A DNA stretch of 22,477 nt from Neocallimastix lanati (nom. inval.) (GCA_016946835.1 JACVTC010000504.1:1-22477), one strand, 5' to 3'; positions 1-11,720 are shown, numbered from the stretch's first letter. The notes: a model not told the origin generated them from the sequence alone. Numbers and translations: made by a program.

Positions 1-365
1 CCCTAACCCCTAACCCCTAACCCCTAACCCCTAACCCTAACCCTACCCTAACCCTAACCCTAACCCTAACCCCTAACCCTAACCCCCCTAACCCTAACCC
101 CTAACCCCTAACCCTAACCCTAACCCCTAACCCCTAACCCCTAACCCCTAACCCCTAACCCCTAACCCCTAACCCCTAACCCCTAACCCCTAACCCCTAA
201 CCCCCTAACCCTAACCCCTAACCCCTAACCCCTACTAACCCCTAACCCTAACCCCTAACCCCTAACCCTAACCCTTAACCCCTAACCCCTAACCCTACTA
301 ACCCCTAACCCTACTAACCCCTTAACCCCTAACCCCTAACCCTAACCCCCCTAACCTAACCCCTA
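1..365. repeat. Telomere, degenerate TTAGGGG/TTAGGG array (C-rich strand shown)
   Basis: The first 365 bases are almost pure CCCTAA/CCCCTAA units, the C-rich strand running 5' to 3' inward as expected at a left chromosome end. Units are mixed: CCCCTAA dominates, CCCTAA is frequent, and there are variants with extra C (around 82-90), TTAACCCC (around 272 and 320) and CTACTAACCC (around 232, 296 and 311). The G-strand is therefore mostly TTAGGGG with TTAGGG and TTAGTAGGG variants. No subtelomeric satellite separates the array from the first gene, and the array overlaps the 3' end of that gene. Confidence 0.97.
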
Positions 366-1900
366 ATAGAAAATTCTTCACCTAATAAAATATTTGAATT
401 AAGTTTTTTATCACGGAACATAATTAAAGTGCTTATTAATGTTTTACTAATATCAAATTCAGTAACTAATTTTGTTGTATGCGTACATGAACTATCTTCT
501 CTCTTTCTTAACTTATTAAATGTACATAAATTTCCAGTATTAACAAAATTTTGAATTGATTGAGAGAAAGATAATGTATTTTTTACTTCAATAATATGTT
601 TATTTTCATTTACTATACCATTAAACTTATTATTCGTATTCATAGGGTACAATTTTATAATTGAGTAAATTTTAGATAAATTATTAATTTTTTCTAGCTT
701 TTCTTGACTTATGAGATTTTTATTTTTACGTTCCCGTATAAATTCCAAAATAATACTTTCTAATTTTTTATATTTACTATTACTTTTAGAGCAAACTATA
801 TTGTCATTAATGTCAATAACACTTGGATTTGATTGATTTGGATTTGGAGCTATATAAGCTTTTATAGATTTTGAATTAAGAGTATTGTCATTTATAAAAT
901 ATGTGGGATCAGTTGGAATATTAGGATTACATATTTCTCCTTTTTGAGTTTTAAGAATTGTTCCAAAATGATATATAATACCAATACCCGGATCTTGTAC
1001 TCTATTACTACTAGTGTAATGTTTATTGTAAACATTATTTATAGTTTTTATTTGATCATATGTTAAATGTTTTGAATTTAATGACTCATCTTTAGTATAA
1101 GTTTTTATATTATTATTATCTGTTCTTTCAATTAGAGTGAATGGATGTGATAAAATTTTTGATTTATAATCATCAATAATAAATGTATGTTTTTTAATAT
1201 TATTATCTATTTGGGTTGTAATTATATAAGTATTAATATATCTATCAGAACTGAAATCACGTTCATCATAAAAATATTTGTTTTTACAATCATTAACCAT
1301 CTCTATACATTGAGCTGCTATAGCGGCTATTAATTTTTCTCTGGAAAGATAACCTTGATCTGATGTAGTTAATGTAAGAGCATTTAAAGGATTATTAATA
1401 TCAATAATTGTAGCATCGTTTGCTTTAAGATTGTTAGCATTTTTTTCCTGAATATAATTATAAATATCTTTATTTATATTATTTTTTGATAAAAAATAAA
1501 TTTCTTTATTATTTGTACCGGTAAATAAAGAAATTTCGTTTTGGTTTTCATCAGTTATCAATGAGTTTACTAAATCGTATAATTTGATAATATCATCGGG
1601 ATTGTTTCCTTCTGGAAAATATGTATCATATATTGTATTAGCAAGATCATGTAAAGTATTAAAAGTAACTTTATTATTTCTTAAATTAGGAATAATACTG
1701 GTAATATCTAATAATATATTTCTACCAGTTTGACCGCTTACATTTACTTTAAGATTATTTGCACCATCCTTAACAATATCACCATTATCATCACTTGCTG
1801 CGTAGATTAATATTGCCAATAATTCTTTTAGGTTGTCATGAGCACTACCATAAGCTTTAAATACAAATAATAATATTGCTATATAATAAAATAATTTCAT
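356..1900 (-). CDS. Secreted protein of unknown family, 3' end truncated by the telomere
   Basis: A 514-residue open frame reading toward the chromosome end. It starts with a clear signal peptide (MKLFYYIAILLFVFKAYGSA), and the initiator ATG at 1898-1900 is followed immediately by this hydrophobic stretch, which supports the start. The mature part is Asn-, Lys- and Ile-rich, hydrophilic, without membrane segments and with few cysteines. I recognise no family. The last codons (Ile-Arg-Gly and the TAG stop at 356-358) are read from TTAGGGGTTAG telomere units, so the natural C-terminus is missing and the current stop is accidental. The frame is otherwise unbroken. It was probably a longer secreted protein cut by chromosome breakage and telomere addition. 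Whether it is still expressed is unknown; a pseudogene is equally possible. Confidence 0.7.
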   Translation of the reverse strand: MKLFYYIAILLFVFKAYGSAHDNLKELLAILIYAASDDNGDIVKDGANNLKVNVSGQTGRNILLDITSIIPNLRNNKVTFNTLHDLANTIYDTYFPEGNNPDDIIKLYDLVNSLITDENQNEISLFTGTNNKEIYFLSKNNINKDIYNYIQEKNANNLKANDATIIDINNPLNALTLTTSDQGYLSREKLIAAIAAQCIEMVNDCKNKYFYDERDFSSDRYINTYIITTQIDNNIKKHTFIIDDYKSKILSHPFTLIERTDNNNIKTYTKDESLNSKHLTYDQIKTINNVYNKHYTSSNRVQDPGIGIIYHFGTILKTQKGEICNPNIPTDPTYFINDNTLNSKSIKAYIAPNPNQSNPSVIDINDNIVCSKSNSKYKKLESIILEFIRERKNKNLISQEKLEKINNLSKIYSIIKLYPMNTNNKFNGIVNENKHIIEVKNTLSFSQSIQNFVNTGNLCTFNKLRKREDSSCTHTTKLVTEFDISKTLISTLIMFRDKKLNSNILLGEEFSIRG

Positions 1901-2465
1901 TTTAGTAATTATACAAACTATTTGTAACTATTTTTATTAATTATTTTTAATTTTATTTAATAAATCATTTTAAAAAAAATATTATTATCGTTATCATTAT
2001 TATTATTACTATTGTAATTATTTATATTATAATTATTTTTATTATTTTATTTATTTATATATTATTTTTAAATATATAAATATAAATCCTTATATATTAA
2101 ATACAAATTTATGAAATATTTATATTATTATTTTTTTTAAGAAAATAAAAATAATTTTAAACGAGATATTTGAATATTTATAATTTTCAAATAAAATTTA
2201 ATATTTTGTACAAGAATTCATGTTAAAAATCATATATATATATATATATCATATAATATTTTTGACAAAATATTATAATTATCAATTCAAATTTAAAAAT
2301 TTTCTATAATTAAAGCAATTGTATAAATAAAATATAAATATTTTTTTACATAAGATAATTAAATAAAATATTATAGTAAAATGATTAAATATTGTTTAAA
2401 AAAAATAAATAAAATTTATAATTTATTAATATATGTAATATCTAATAAAAATAAAAATATTTAAA
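1901..2465. other. AT-rich divergent intergenic region
   Basis: This lies between two divergently transcribed genes, so it should hold both promoters. It is almost entirely A/T, with A and T runs, TTATTA stretches around 1985-2050 and a short (AT)n tract at 2232-2249. I see no convincing ORF, RNA gene or recognisable promoter element. TATA-like words are too common at this composition to call. Confidence 0.6.
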
Positions 2466-3917
2466 ATGAATTGCGAAAAAAATACAGAATTATTCTATAA
2501 AGAATTAAATAGTAATTGTAATCCATATATATTATTACAAATAGCAAAGAAAGGCATTTTTTTATATGAACCTTTATTTTTTAATGATAAATTGAAATAT
2601 CATGAAAATATAATTGAAATTAGTGTATTAGCTGGACAGTATTTTATGATATTAAATAGAAAACAATATCAAAAATTTAAAGAATTATCATCAATAAAAA
2701 TATATAATATATATCCATTTATGAATAACCCTTATAATATCTATAAATTACTAATCATAAATAAATATTTGATGGAACAATTAATGATAGAAGAAGATGA
2801 AAACTTTTTATTAACAATATTGGATAATATACATAATAAATTATTATTGTTATATTCATATAAATATAATTTTATATCAACTAAAACATTTTATACGTTT
2901 TATTATCCTAGAAATAATGAGAGTGAATTTAATTTAAAATTTGAATTGTATGAACATTTTTATTTTGAAGATTTTAAAGATTTATTAAATAATACTTTAG
3001 TTATTAATAGTAATAATCAAAAATTTAGAATAATTGAAAAGATATTATATTATTACTCAAGAGATGTTAATATATTTAAATTTTGTATTGAAAAAATTAA
3101 ACAATATAAATTTTACACAATTTCTGAATACCATAGAATGCCCTTATATTTTCCTTTAGAGTTTTTAAAAAAATATGATGATATTTTTTTCCCAAAGAAA
3201 ATGTATATAACTTGTGAAGATAAACATTTAGAGGAATTTATTAATATAACTTTTCCTGATTGTTTAATTATGGAATTGGGTAAACATAATTATAATAAAA
3301 TTAATAATAAATTTTTTGGAAAATATTATTTAAAATATGATATTAATATTGAAAAATTTGATAATTTTAAGGTTAATGAGAAAAATAATAATTTAGATTA
3401 TATATATAATTCACAAAATTATAAAAATTTCATGGAAGAAAGAAAAAAAAGAGATAAGTTAATATTTAATACTAGTAGTAATATTATTAAATTAATTAAT
3501 AATAAAAATGAAAAGTATAAGTATTTAAAAATAAAAAATAGATTTATTAAAAAAAATATTAATAATTTATATTTTGTAAAAAGATATTTGAATGATTATA
3601 ATGAAATTGAAAAAATATTAAATAATCCAGAATATATATTAACACAAAAAATTGAAATTTGTGCAAACGAATTTCATATTATGTTATTATGTTATATAAT
3701 TTCAATGATTCATAAAAATTATAATTCTTTTATTATTAAATTGTTGTTATATTGTTTTTTTTCTAGTCTTTGTTTTGATATCATCAATGGAAAACTTTTT
3801 TTTTATGAAGAATCATGTAAAGAACCTTATATGAGAAAAGTAATTAAATTATTAAGTTCAACCCCAAATGAAATGTTTAATAGTTATATTATAATAGAAG
3901 ATTTCAAACCAGAATAA
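2466..3917 (+). CDS. Hypothetical protein, 483 aa, unknown function
   Basis: A single intact open frame with an A-rich Kozak-like context (AAAATG) and no signal peptide. The protein is dominated by Asn, Lys, Ile, Tyr and Phe, encoded almost only by A/T-ending codons. A long frame free of TAA/TAG in such AT-rich DNA is itself evidence for coding. The first half looks alpha-helical with repeated aromatic/leucine patterns. Residues about 310-400 are strongly basic. A hydrophobic, Cys-containing helix lies near residues 405-440 (MLLCYIISMIHKNY and LLLYCFFSSLCFDI) and could be buried or membrane-associated. I recognise no family or catalytic motif. Its base composition is more extreme than that of either the lectin genes or the virus-like genes, so neither a host nor a viral origin can be assigned. 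Confidence 0.65.
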   Translation: MNCEKNTELFYKELNSNCNPYILLQIAKKGIFLYEPLFFNDKLKYHENIIEISVLAGQYFMILNRKQYQKFKELSSIKIYNIYPFMNNPYNIYKLLIINKYLMEQLMIEEDENFLLTILDNIHNKLLLLYSYKYNFISTKTFYTFYYPRNNESEFNLKFELYEHFYFEDFKDLLNNTLVINSNNQKFRIIEKILYYYSRDVNIFKFCIEKIKQYKFYTISEYHRMPLYFPLEFLKKYDDIFFPKKMYITCEDKHLEEFINITFPDCLIMELGKHNYNKINNKFFGKYYLKYDINIEKFDNFKVNEKNNNLDYIYNSQNYKNFMEERKKRDKLIFNTSSNIIKLINNKNEKYKYLKIKNRFIKKNINNLYFVKRYLNDYNEIEKILNNPEYILTQKIEICANEFHIMLLCYIISMIHKNYNSFIIKLLLYCFFSSLCFDIINGKLFFYEESCKEPYMRKVIKLLSSTPNEMFNSYIIIEDFKPE

Positions 3918-4172
3918 AAATTATTTATTTTCATAATTATTATTAATGAAAAATTTTATTATTTGATTATTAGTAATTTCTGTATATATATATATGTATA
4001 TAATTTATTATATATCACATTATTTAAATATTAAGAAATAACATAAAAAATTGATTGATAATTGGGATAAATTTTAAAAATTTTTTTTTTTTTTTTTAAA
4101 ATGATTTTTTATCCACTTAAAATAAATTTATCAAAGAATTAATTATAAATAATAATTTGATAATATTTTTTA
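3918..4172. other. AT-rich spacer with a long poly-T tract
   Basis: This short spacer lies between two plus-strand genes. It contains a run of about 18 T at roughly 4080-4097, flanked by A runs (AAAAATTT...TTTAAAA), so the transcript could fold into an A/U hairpin. It presumably holds the terminator of the upstream gene and the promoter of the lectin gene, but no specific element can be named. Confidence 0.45.
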
Positions 4173-6871
4173 ATGAATCTACTATTCATACTATATGTAA
4201 TTGTTACCTTTTCCACTAATTATATTTTAGCGGAAATAGATAAAAAAGAATTTTGCTTACATAACTATAATGGTATTACTAAAGTAGTAAATCCATTTTA
4301 TATGAATGCTAACAATGAGACAGTATATTTTGATACTATAGAAGAATATTCAAAATATATAGGTCCAACATGGTTTGGCGTTTCATATTGTGGCAATAGT
4401 ACGGTTGTTAATAATGTTGGTCGTTATTTTACTTACGTCGGTGATGATAAAAATAAGAAACCATCCGATGATTATGAAGTTGAATCAAATAAAATTTCCA
4501 AAGACAATAATCAAAGTAATGAAATTAATAAAGACAATTCAAACAAATCATCTAAAGTCAAACGGTATATGAATTTCGTTAAACGAAAAAATGATAACAT
4601 TTTAAATTTAGAAACTAAAGAAGAATTTAAAAATTATTATGATAATCTCTATAAAAAGTTAATGGATCCAAAAGAACCATTAAAATGCATTCCGTTAAAT
4701 AGTGTTAATCCAGCTTATAATCCGTATCATCCTTTATTAATTAGAACGTCTAATAGTAATCGAGCTAACATTATTAATAATATGGGTACAGCATATGGAG
4801 GAAATACTAATAACATTATGAAAAATATTAATAATAATGCATCTGAAAAAGATGGTGAGGTACAACAATGTGGAATTGTTTATAATATGAAAGGGTCATC
4901 TATTTCTTGTAGCGTTAGAATTTCCAATACCATAGATGAAAGTGTAAGTATTACCGATAGTAATGGAAAAACGTATCATCAAGCTTATGGTGTAGTTTAT
5001 AGTGATAGTAATTCATATTCTGATGATATAAATACTATTTTAGAATTATCAGTATCATCAACTGATAGTAAATCTCTTTCCTATTCTGAATCAGATATGG
5101 TTTCTAATTCATCCGAGAGAGTACTTACGTATACAACATCCAAAGGTAGTTCTGTTACCGATTCTAATGAAAATACTCATATAGAAACAAATGAAAAAGC
5201 ATATGCTCATACAGAAAGTGAAGAGCATTCTCATGCAAGAAGTGATGGTGGTGAAATTGTTGATGAAACTAACTGGAGTAAAAGTGAAGAAGTAACCCAT
5301 GTTGATGAATATAGTCGAATGGATTTAAATGATTATAAGAACGCTAAACCAAAAGCAGAGCAATTAACTGAATCACAAAGCAAGCAGTTCTCTAAACGTG
5401 GAGGAGGATTATGTGTTCCTTGTGATGTTGTTGATACTGTTACAAATGTAGTAGGTACTGGCGCTAATATATATTTTCAATATGAAGCAAATGAAATCGC
5501 TGAGGAGGCAAATGATATAGCCAAAACCTCAAATGACATTGCTAGAAATTCAACTGAAGCTGCTTATATTGCTAATGATATTGCAAGCGAAGCAAATTCA
5601 ATTGCTATAGGTGCTAATGAAGCTTCATGGAAAGCTAATAATCTTACATTACAGTCAATAACCTCTCAAGAAACTATAGCAGAAGAAGATCGAGAACTTC
5701 AAATTAAACTTAATAAACTTAATTCAGAACAAGAACTTAGTATTGCATTAGCAGGCACGAGAATGACAAGTGATAGTCATAGCACTATTAATACTAAAGG
5801 AGGAAGTCATAGTCAATCCAAAAATTGGTCTGACACGTATACTGATACTTCAGGAATTAGTAATACTTGGACTACAACAAATGGATATTCAGATTCCTAT
5901 ACTAAAGGTCATTCAGAAACTTCTACAAAAGAATCTACCAGATCTGATTCCATTTCCAATTTATTAACAAATTCATATACTAAAGATAATGGTTGGAGTT
6001 TTGAATCATCATCTACTAATTCCGAATCTAATAGTTATTCTTTTGGTAAATCAAATACTAGATCGCATTCAAATGATATTAGTATGGATGAATCGCTTGA
6101 AGCATCGGTTGAAAAATCATATCAAAAATCTATTTCATATGCAAATACCAAAGAACAAAGTCAAACACTAGAATTCCATATACCGGATAATGGTTGTTAT
6201 AATCTAACAGCAGTTCCTATGTTTAAATCGGAAGTGAATATTTGGGCTTGTGGTGATTATGATATAAATGGAGAATTTTATGTTCATTACCAAAAATCAA
6301 TTCATCCAATTGAAATAACAGGATTTGCTAAAACACCACTTGAATGTAATAAAAAGCAAACTGAATTAGTTGTTATCGATAACAATTATCAAAATAGAAA
6401 TTATATTTCAGATAATGGAAAACCAAAAAATACATTAATTTCAGGTCAATATTTAAGTAAAGGTAATAAAATTAAATCACCTAATGGTAAATATTATTTT
6501 GGATTATTAGAAGATACAGGTGAATTAGCATTATGTAAAGGTAATTTTAATAAAGAAAGTATAGTATGGAGTAATGGTATAGATTATTTGAAAGATGATA
6601 AATATGATCTCAAATTTACTGTTAATTTTAATGGTCATTTAGTTGTTACAGCAAAAAATATTTTTGCAAAATATAGGATATTAGAAAGTGATAGAAAAAA
6701 TGATGAAGAAGATAAGAAGGCTAACTTAGAAAAACGTCGTAATCCATTAGAAAGAGTATCCTCATTATTAAATAAAAGTACTGCTAAAATAAAAAGTACA
6801 ACAACAGAAACAACAACAACTACTACTACCTCTACAATAAAAAGTGCAACAACAGTGACTACTACTAATAC

Positions 6872-6902
<31 letters not shown>

Positions 6903-6952
6903 GCTACTACTAATGATAATAATAATAGCAATAATAATAATACTACTATTAT

Positions 6953-6987
<35 letters not shown>

Positions 6988-9725
6988 TTACTACAACTAT
7001 TGATACTATCAATACGCCTATAAATGAGCAACAAGTCAAAATGGGAAATTATAGGAATAATGAAGAAATTATTATATGGGATTCATTACCTAAAGATTTA
7101 CCATATAATGTTGGATATTCCGATAATGTAGGATATTCATTAGTTTTAATTGACGATGAAAATTCGGATTATTGTACACTAACTTTATACGACGGTGTAG
7201 GAATTAAAATATGGGAAATTAAACCAGGTCAAGAAGATTATATAGGATATACTTTCCCAAAAGAATATAATATGCCATTGGCTTTTGAAACAAAGCAACC
7301 TGTGGGTGATATTAGTAAGTATGATTTCCATAATATTATTAGACCAGAAGTTAATAATACATATACTCATAAAATGAGATTTTCATGTGATACGACAATG
7401 AAAGAAAATGAAGCTTTAGTTTCCAAAAATGGAAAGTACAAATTCTATCTACAACCTTCAGGTAATTTAGTAATAAAAGAAAATACAAGAACAATGTGGT
7501 CATCCTTAACAGCTGAAATTGAAATGTTTGAATCACCATATACATTATCTTTTTCACCAATAGGTGAATTGATATTGAGGGATAAAAATAAATTTATAAT
7601 GTGGGAAACTGTAAATGCAGATTCGTTTAAAAACACTGCTAAAATTGAAGAAACGCAAGAATTTTACTTAATATTATCTGATGATGGTGAACTATATATT
7701 GAAGATAATCAGCATAACATGTATTGGAGTTCATGGCCTGTAAGATTGTATAGTCAACATATACGATACATCTACCCAACAATCTATGATATTACATCAT
7801 GCAAAGAAATTATAAGAAATAAATACATTTATAATCTTTTCTCTAATCCAGATATTTACAATTTCTATAAAGATCCAAAGGATCCGACATCTTATGTACG
7901 TAAATACTATACAAGTTATTTATTACCAAATGAATCACTTATTTCATTATATCATGCTACATTAAATGTTACCAATACGGAAGTTACTTTTTACTATGAG
8001 CATAATAATAAAATGCAATCAAGAATATTAGCTAGTTGTGGTAAGAATTCAAATATTAAAGAGTTAAAATTGGAAAATAATGGGTTATTCTTGTATTGTA
8101 ATGATAATACATATAAAACAATTGCATCGTTACCTGAAAATCCAAAGTATTATCGTTTGTCAATTGTGAAAAAACATAAAATGGATTATCCAGATTTAAT
8201 GATATACAATACAAAAACGAAAGAATTTTTATGGGGATTGAAACCAGTTAAATTTTTAAATAGTGTTGTTCCCAAAAAAGTTAAGAAAGGAGAATATGAT
8301 AGAATTATTACTGCTAACAATTTTACCACATTTGACAGATTAATATCATATAATGGAGGTGGAAACCATATCTATTTTTCTAATAAACATGGACTAGAAT
8401 TTAGTGATAAAGCTTATAAATCATTTAAGAGTCTTTCATTATTAGACGACAACTTTTATATCAATGATGAATTAATTATTAAAGACAACAAAAATATGGA
8501 ACTTTCATATGATGGTATTAATGATAAATTAATCATCGGAAATGAAACAACTGATATCATATGGGAATTATATGGTAAAAAGAAATGTAATAGTTTTATT
8601 TCCAGTGATAAAAACTGCAATACTATTTATTCCTTTAATTACTTTTTCAATGAATATAATAAAACAACATTCTATTTATCAGAAAATTGGTTATTTTATA
8701 AAAATAAATATAATTTTATTTTTAACTTTAAAGATTATCTTAAAGATCTTAATGAACCAATATATTCAATGACATTAAATACTAATGGTGATATCACATT
8801 AAATAATAATAAATATATATTACATAAAGAATATTATATAAAAGATAAATTTTACGAGTTAATTATGAAAGGTTATAATTTAATATTAAAGTCAAATACT
8901 GGAGAATATAAATGGGCTCTTGGTAATATATTTAATCGACCATACAATGCAAATTCACTAAAAATCGGAGATTCATTTAAGGAAGGTGAAATGTTATATT
9001 GTGGTGATTACTCAATGATTATTCTTAATGGTAAATTACTATATAGAGATCACAAATCAAAAAGATCAACTGAAATCAAATATAGTCCAAATAAATCAGG
9101 ATATTTATATGAAATCGAAATTGGAGTTAATGATATTAATTTCAAAGATAAAGAAAATAATAGTTTAAATCATATTTCATCTCCTAATCAAAGTTTTAAC
9201 AGCAAATTATATTGTGATAAAAATACTCGTTCAATTGTTTGGAAAATTAATAATACTATTAAATGGAGATATCCTGAAATTAGTTCAAATAATGGTGATC
9301 TTCAAGATAAAAAGTACATTTTATTATGTAATAAGTATTATCAGAAATGCTTATATGCTGCAAATAGAATAGGTAGTAATGTTAGATATGCAGATTATAG
9401 TAAAACATTAAAAAATTTCAAGTGGTATTTTGAAATTATCAATAAAAAATCTTATCTTAAATCGGCAATTAATGATGATATTTGTTTAATAGTTGATAAT
9501 GATAAAATAATAACTGGTAAATGTAGTGAAAATATAGATAAAGCACGTATATCATATAATGAACCAAAGAATTATATAGAATATTTTAACTCTTCTAATA
9601 AACAATATAAATGTATTAGTGGAATTGATGACCGTAATAATCGAAATTCACCACAATATTTAACATTAGCTAATTGTAACAAAAAAGATGAAAAAATGAT
9701 ATGGGAAATAAAAACCCCTAATTAA
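4173..9725 (+). CDS. Giant secreted multi-domain lectin (bulb-lectin-like segments, ricin-like C-terminus)
   Basis: 1850 residues with a signal peptide at 1-20 (ends NYILA), so exported. Residues 21-235 form an N-terminal region with paired cysteines. Residues about 240-400 and 530-665 are Ser/Thr-rich. Between them, residues 438-493 form eight consecutive heptads of the pattern xANxIAx, a likely coiled coil with Asn in the core. Residues 874-945 are a Thr/Asn linker. Segments around 754-830 and 1075-1190 have the bulb-type (GNA-like) mannose-lectin signature: a start like L..GQYLSKGN, then NGKYYFGLLEDTGELALC and IVWSNG; also NGKYKFYLQPSGNLV followed by MWSS. Weaker copies follow to about 1690. 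The last 130 residues resemble a ricin-type beta-trefoil (CLYAANR, MIWEI). The role is probably cell-surface or extracellular carbohydrate binding. No enzyme domain or membrane anchor is visible. Confidence 0.85.
5484..5651 (+). repeat. Eight-heptad Asn/Ala repeat inside the giant lectin
   Basis: Residues 438-493 read as eight back-to-back seven-residue units: EANEIAE, EANDIAK, TSNDIAR, NSTEAAY, IANDIAS, EANSIAI, GANEASW, KANNLTL. Asn at position 3 is nearly invariant, with small or aliphatic residues around it. This is a coiled-coil-like, possibly oligomerizing segment. It directly follows a Cys pair (CVPC, residues 414-417). Confidence 0.8.
6792..7008 (+). repeat. ACT/ACA/AAT trinucleotide tract coding a Thr/Asn linker
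   Basis: This imperfect trinucleotide microsatellite inside the giant lectin gene codes for about 70 residues of Thr with an Asn block in the middle. Such Thr/Asn stretches are typical flexible, O-glycosylated linkers between carbohydrate-binding modules in fungal secreted proteins. The tract separates the first bulb-lectin segment from the later ones. Long open frames on the opposite strand here (Val- or Ser-rich) are by-products of the repeat. Confidence 0.85.
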
Positions 9726-9776
9726 TATTAACAATGATACAATGATATAATTCTTTTAAATAAATAATATTGTATT

Positions 9777-9986
9777 CTAAATTTAAAAAATAAAAAATAA
9801 AAAATAAAGAATAAAAAATAAAGAATAAAAAATAAAGAATAAAAAATTAAAAAAAAAAATAATAATAAAAAATAAAGAATAATAATAAAAAATAAAGAAT
9901 AAAAAATAAAAATTAAAGAATAAAAAATAAAAAGAATAATAATAAAAAATAAAGAATAAAAAATAAAAATTAAAGAATAAAAAATA

Positions 9987-10018
<32 letters not shown>

Positions 10019-10075
10019 AAAATAAAAAATTAGTAATAAAACTATTAGGAATAAATGAATTAGGAATAAAAAAAA
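9777..10075. repeat. Purine-rich AAAAAATAAAGAAT minisatellite, with 57-bp higher-order units
   Basis: About 300 bases are built from AAAAAATAAAGAAT-like words with virtually no C on the plus strand. Within it a longer unit of about 57 bases recurs at about 9877, 9934 and 9991, each beginning with the GAATAATAAT or AAATAATAAT word. The block fills most of the gap between the two lectin genes; the rest (10076-10272) is AT-rich and presumably carries the promoter of the second lectin gene. No ORF or RNA is seen. Confidence 0.8.
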
Positions 10076-10272
10076 ATTAGGAACGATTGAATTTATTTTA
10101 ATTTCCTTTTTTAAAATTTTATAAATTATTTCTATTTTTATTATTATTATTGCTTTTATTTTTAAGAATTTATATATATATATTATAAGTTTTATATTTT
10201 GTTATATGATTTATAAAATGATTTTTTTTTTATTGTGTTTTATTTTTTAAAAATTTTAAACAAATTATTAAA

Positions 10273-11689
10273 ATGTTATCTGAATTATTTATCATCATTA
10301 ACATTATAAGCAGTATTATTGCTTCATCTGGGAATTTTATAGATTCCAAAAAACCAATTTGGATTTATAATGAACAAACTAAAAATCCTTTATGTTTATA
10401 CACATCAGGATTTTATGATGGTATCATTAGTTGTGAGGAATGTGGTAATTCTGATAATTATAAATGGTATTTAAGTACTACAGCGGATGATAATAGTATT
10501 CAAATTACGTCTGCTTTAGATACGTCATCATGTATATCTTATAATGATAATAATGAATTAATTTTAAGTGACTGCAGTGATGAATCTGTTTTATATTATG
10601 ATGATATATTCAAAAATTTAGAAATTAGTGATAAATGTATTGGTATTATAGACGAAAATAATAGTGATAGTTATCCTTATATAAATTTAGAAAATTGTGA
10701 AACTAATTCAAATATATTATGGGATTTTTCAGATGTTATTCCTAGTAAAGCGGTTACTCCAACTAAAACTACTACATCTACACCAACAGCTTCATCAGTT
10801 TGGCTTTATAATGAAAATACTGAACTATGTTTACATGTTTTTGGATATGAAAGTAATATTCCAACATATGAAGAATGTGGAAATACAGACGATTTTAAAT
10901 GGTATTACGTAAAAGTCAAAGAAGGTAGTTTTTTCAAATCGAAAGATAATCCTGAATTATGTTTAAGAGTTGATGATGAAGACGAAAGTAAAATTATAAT
11001 GGGCAACTGCGATGCTAATGCTATTTTCCTTTATAATAATATTTATAAATCTATTGAAAGTAAAAAATGTCCTGACAATTGTATTGGTAATCCAAATTTC
11101 TCTAGTGTTAAAAATGTAAAAAATAAAGTTTCATTATATGATTGTAATAACGAAGTACGCGATGATCAAATGTGGACTATAAAAAAATCTTTACCTAAAT
11201 TAAAACCTACAACGACTACCATATATAAACCTACTCAAACAAGTACCGTTGCATGGATTTATAATGAAAGTAGTAATTCATGTTTGTATGGTCCTGATTA
11301 TGAAAATGGAATTCCGACTTATTCCGAATGCAGAAATCTAGATGATTATAAATGGATCATTACAAAAAAGAAAGAAGGTTACTATTTTAAATCTAAAAGT
11401 AATTCTGAATTGTGCTTAAAGATGGCTGATGAAAATAAAATTATAATGGGTAAATGTGATAATAATGCTCTCTTTAATTACAATAATAATTATAAAACAA
11501 TTATGAGTAAATATTATAATGATCGTTGTGTTGGTTATGAAAAATTACATAGTTACGGGGTAGCTCTTTATTCAGTTACAAAAAAATCAGTAACTTTATA
11601 TGATTGTAGTGAAGAAGTAAATGATGATCAAATGTGGAAATTAACCACTTCATTCCCTAGAAAAATAGTTACTACAACTAGAACCACTT

Positions 11690-11720
<31 letters not shown>

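Noticed and set aside
2232-2249. (AT)n tract as a TATA promoter or cruciform origin
   Set aside because: It is short, and such tracts are expected by chance in DNA this AT-rich.
6635-7039. Long Val-rich and Ser-rich open frames antisense to the giant lectin
   Set aside because: They are produced by reading the ACT/ACA/AAT repeat on the other strand or in other frames, with no independent domain or start context.
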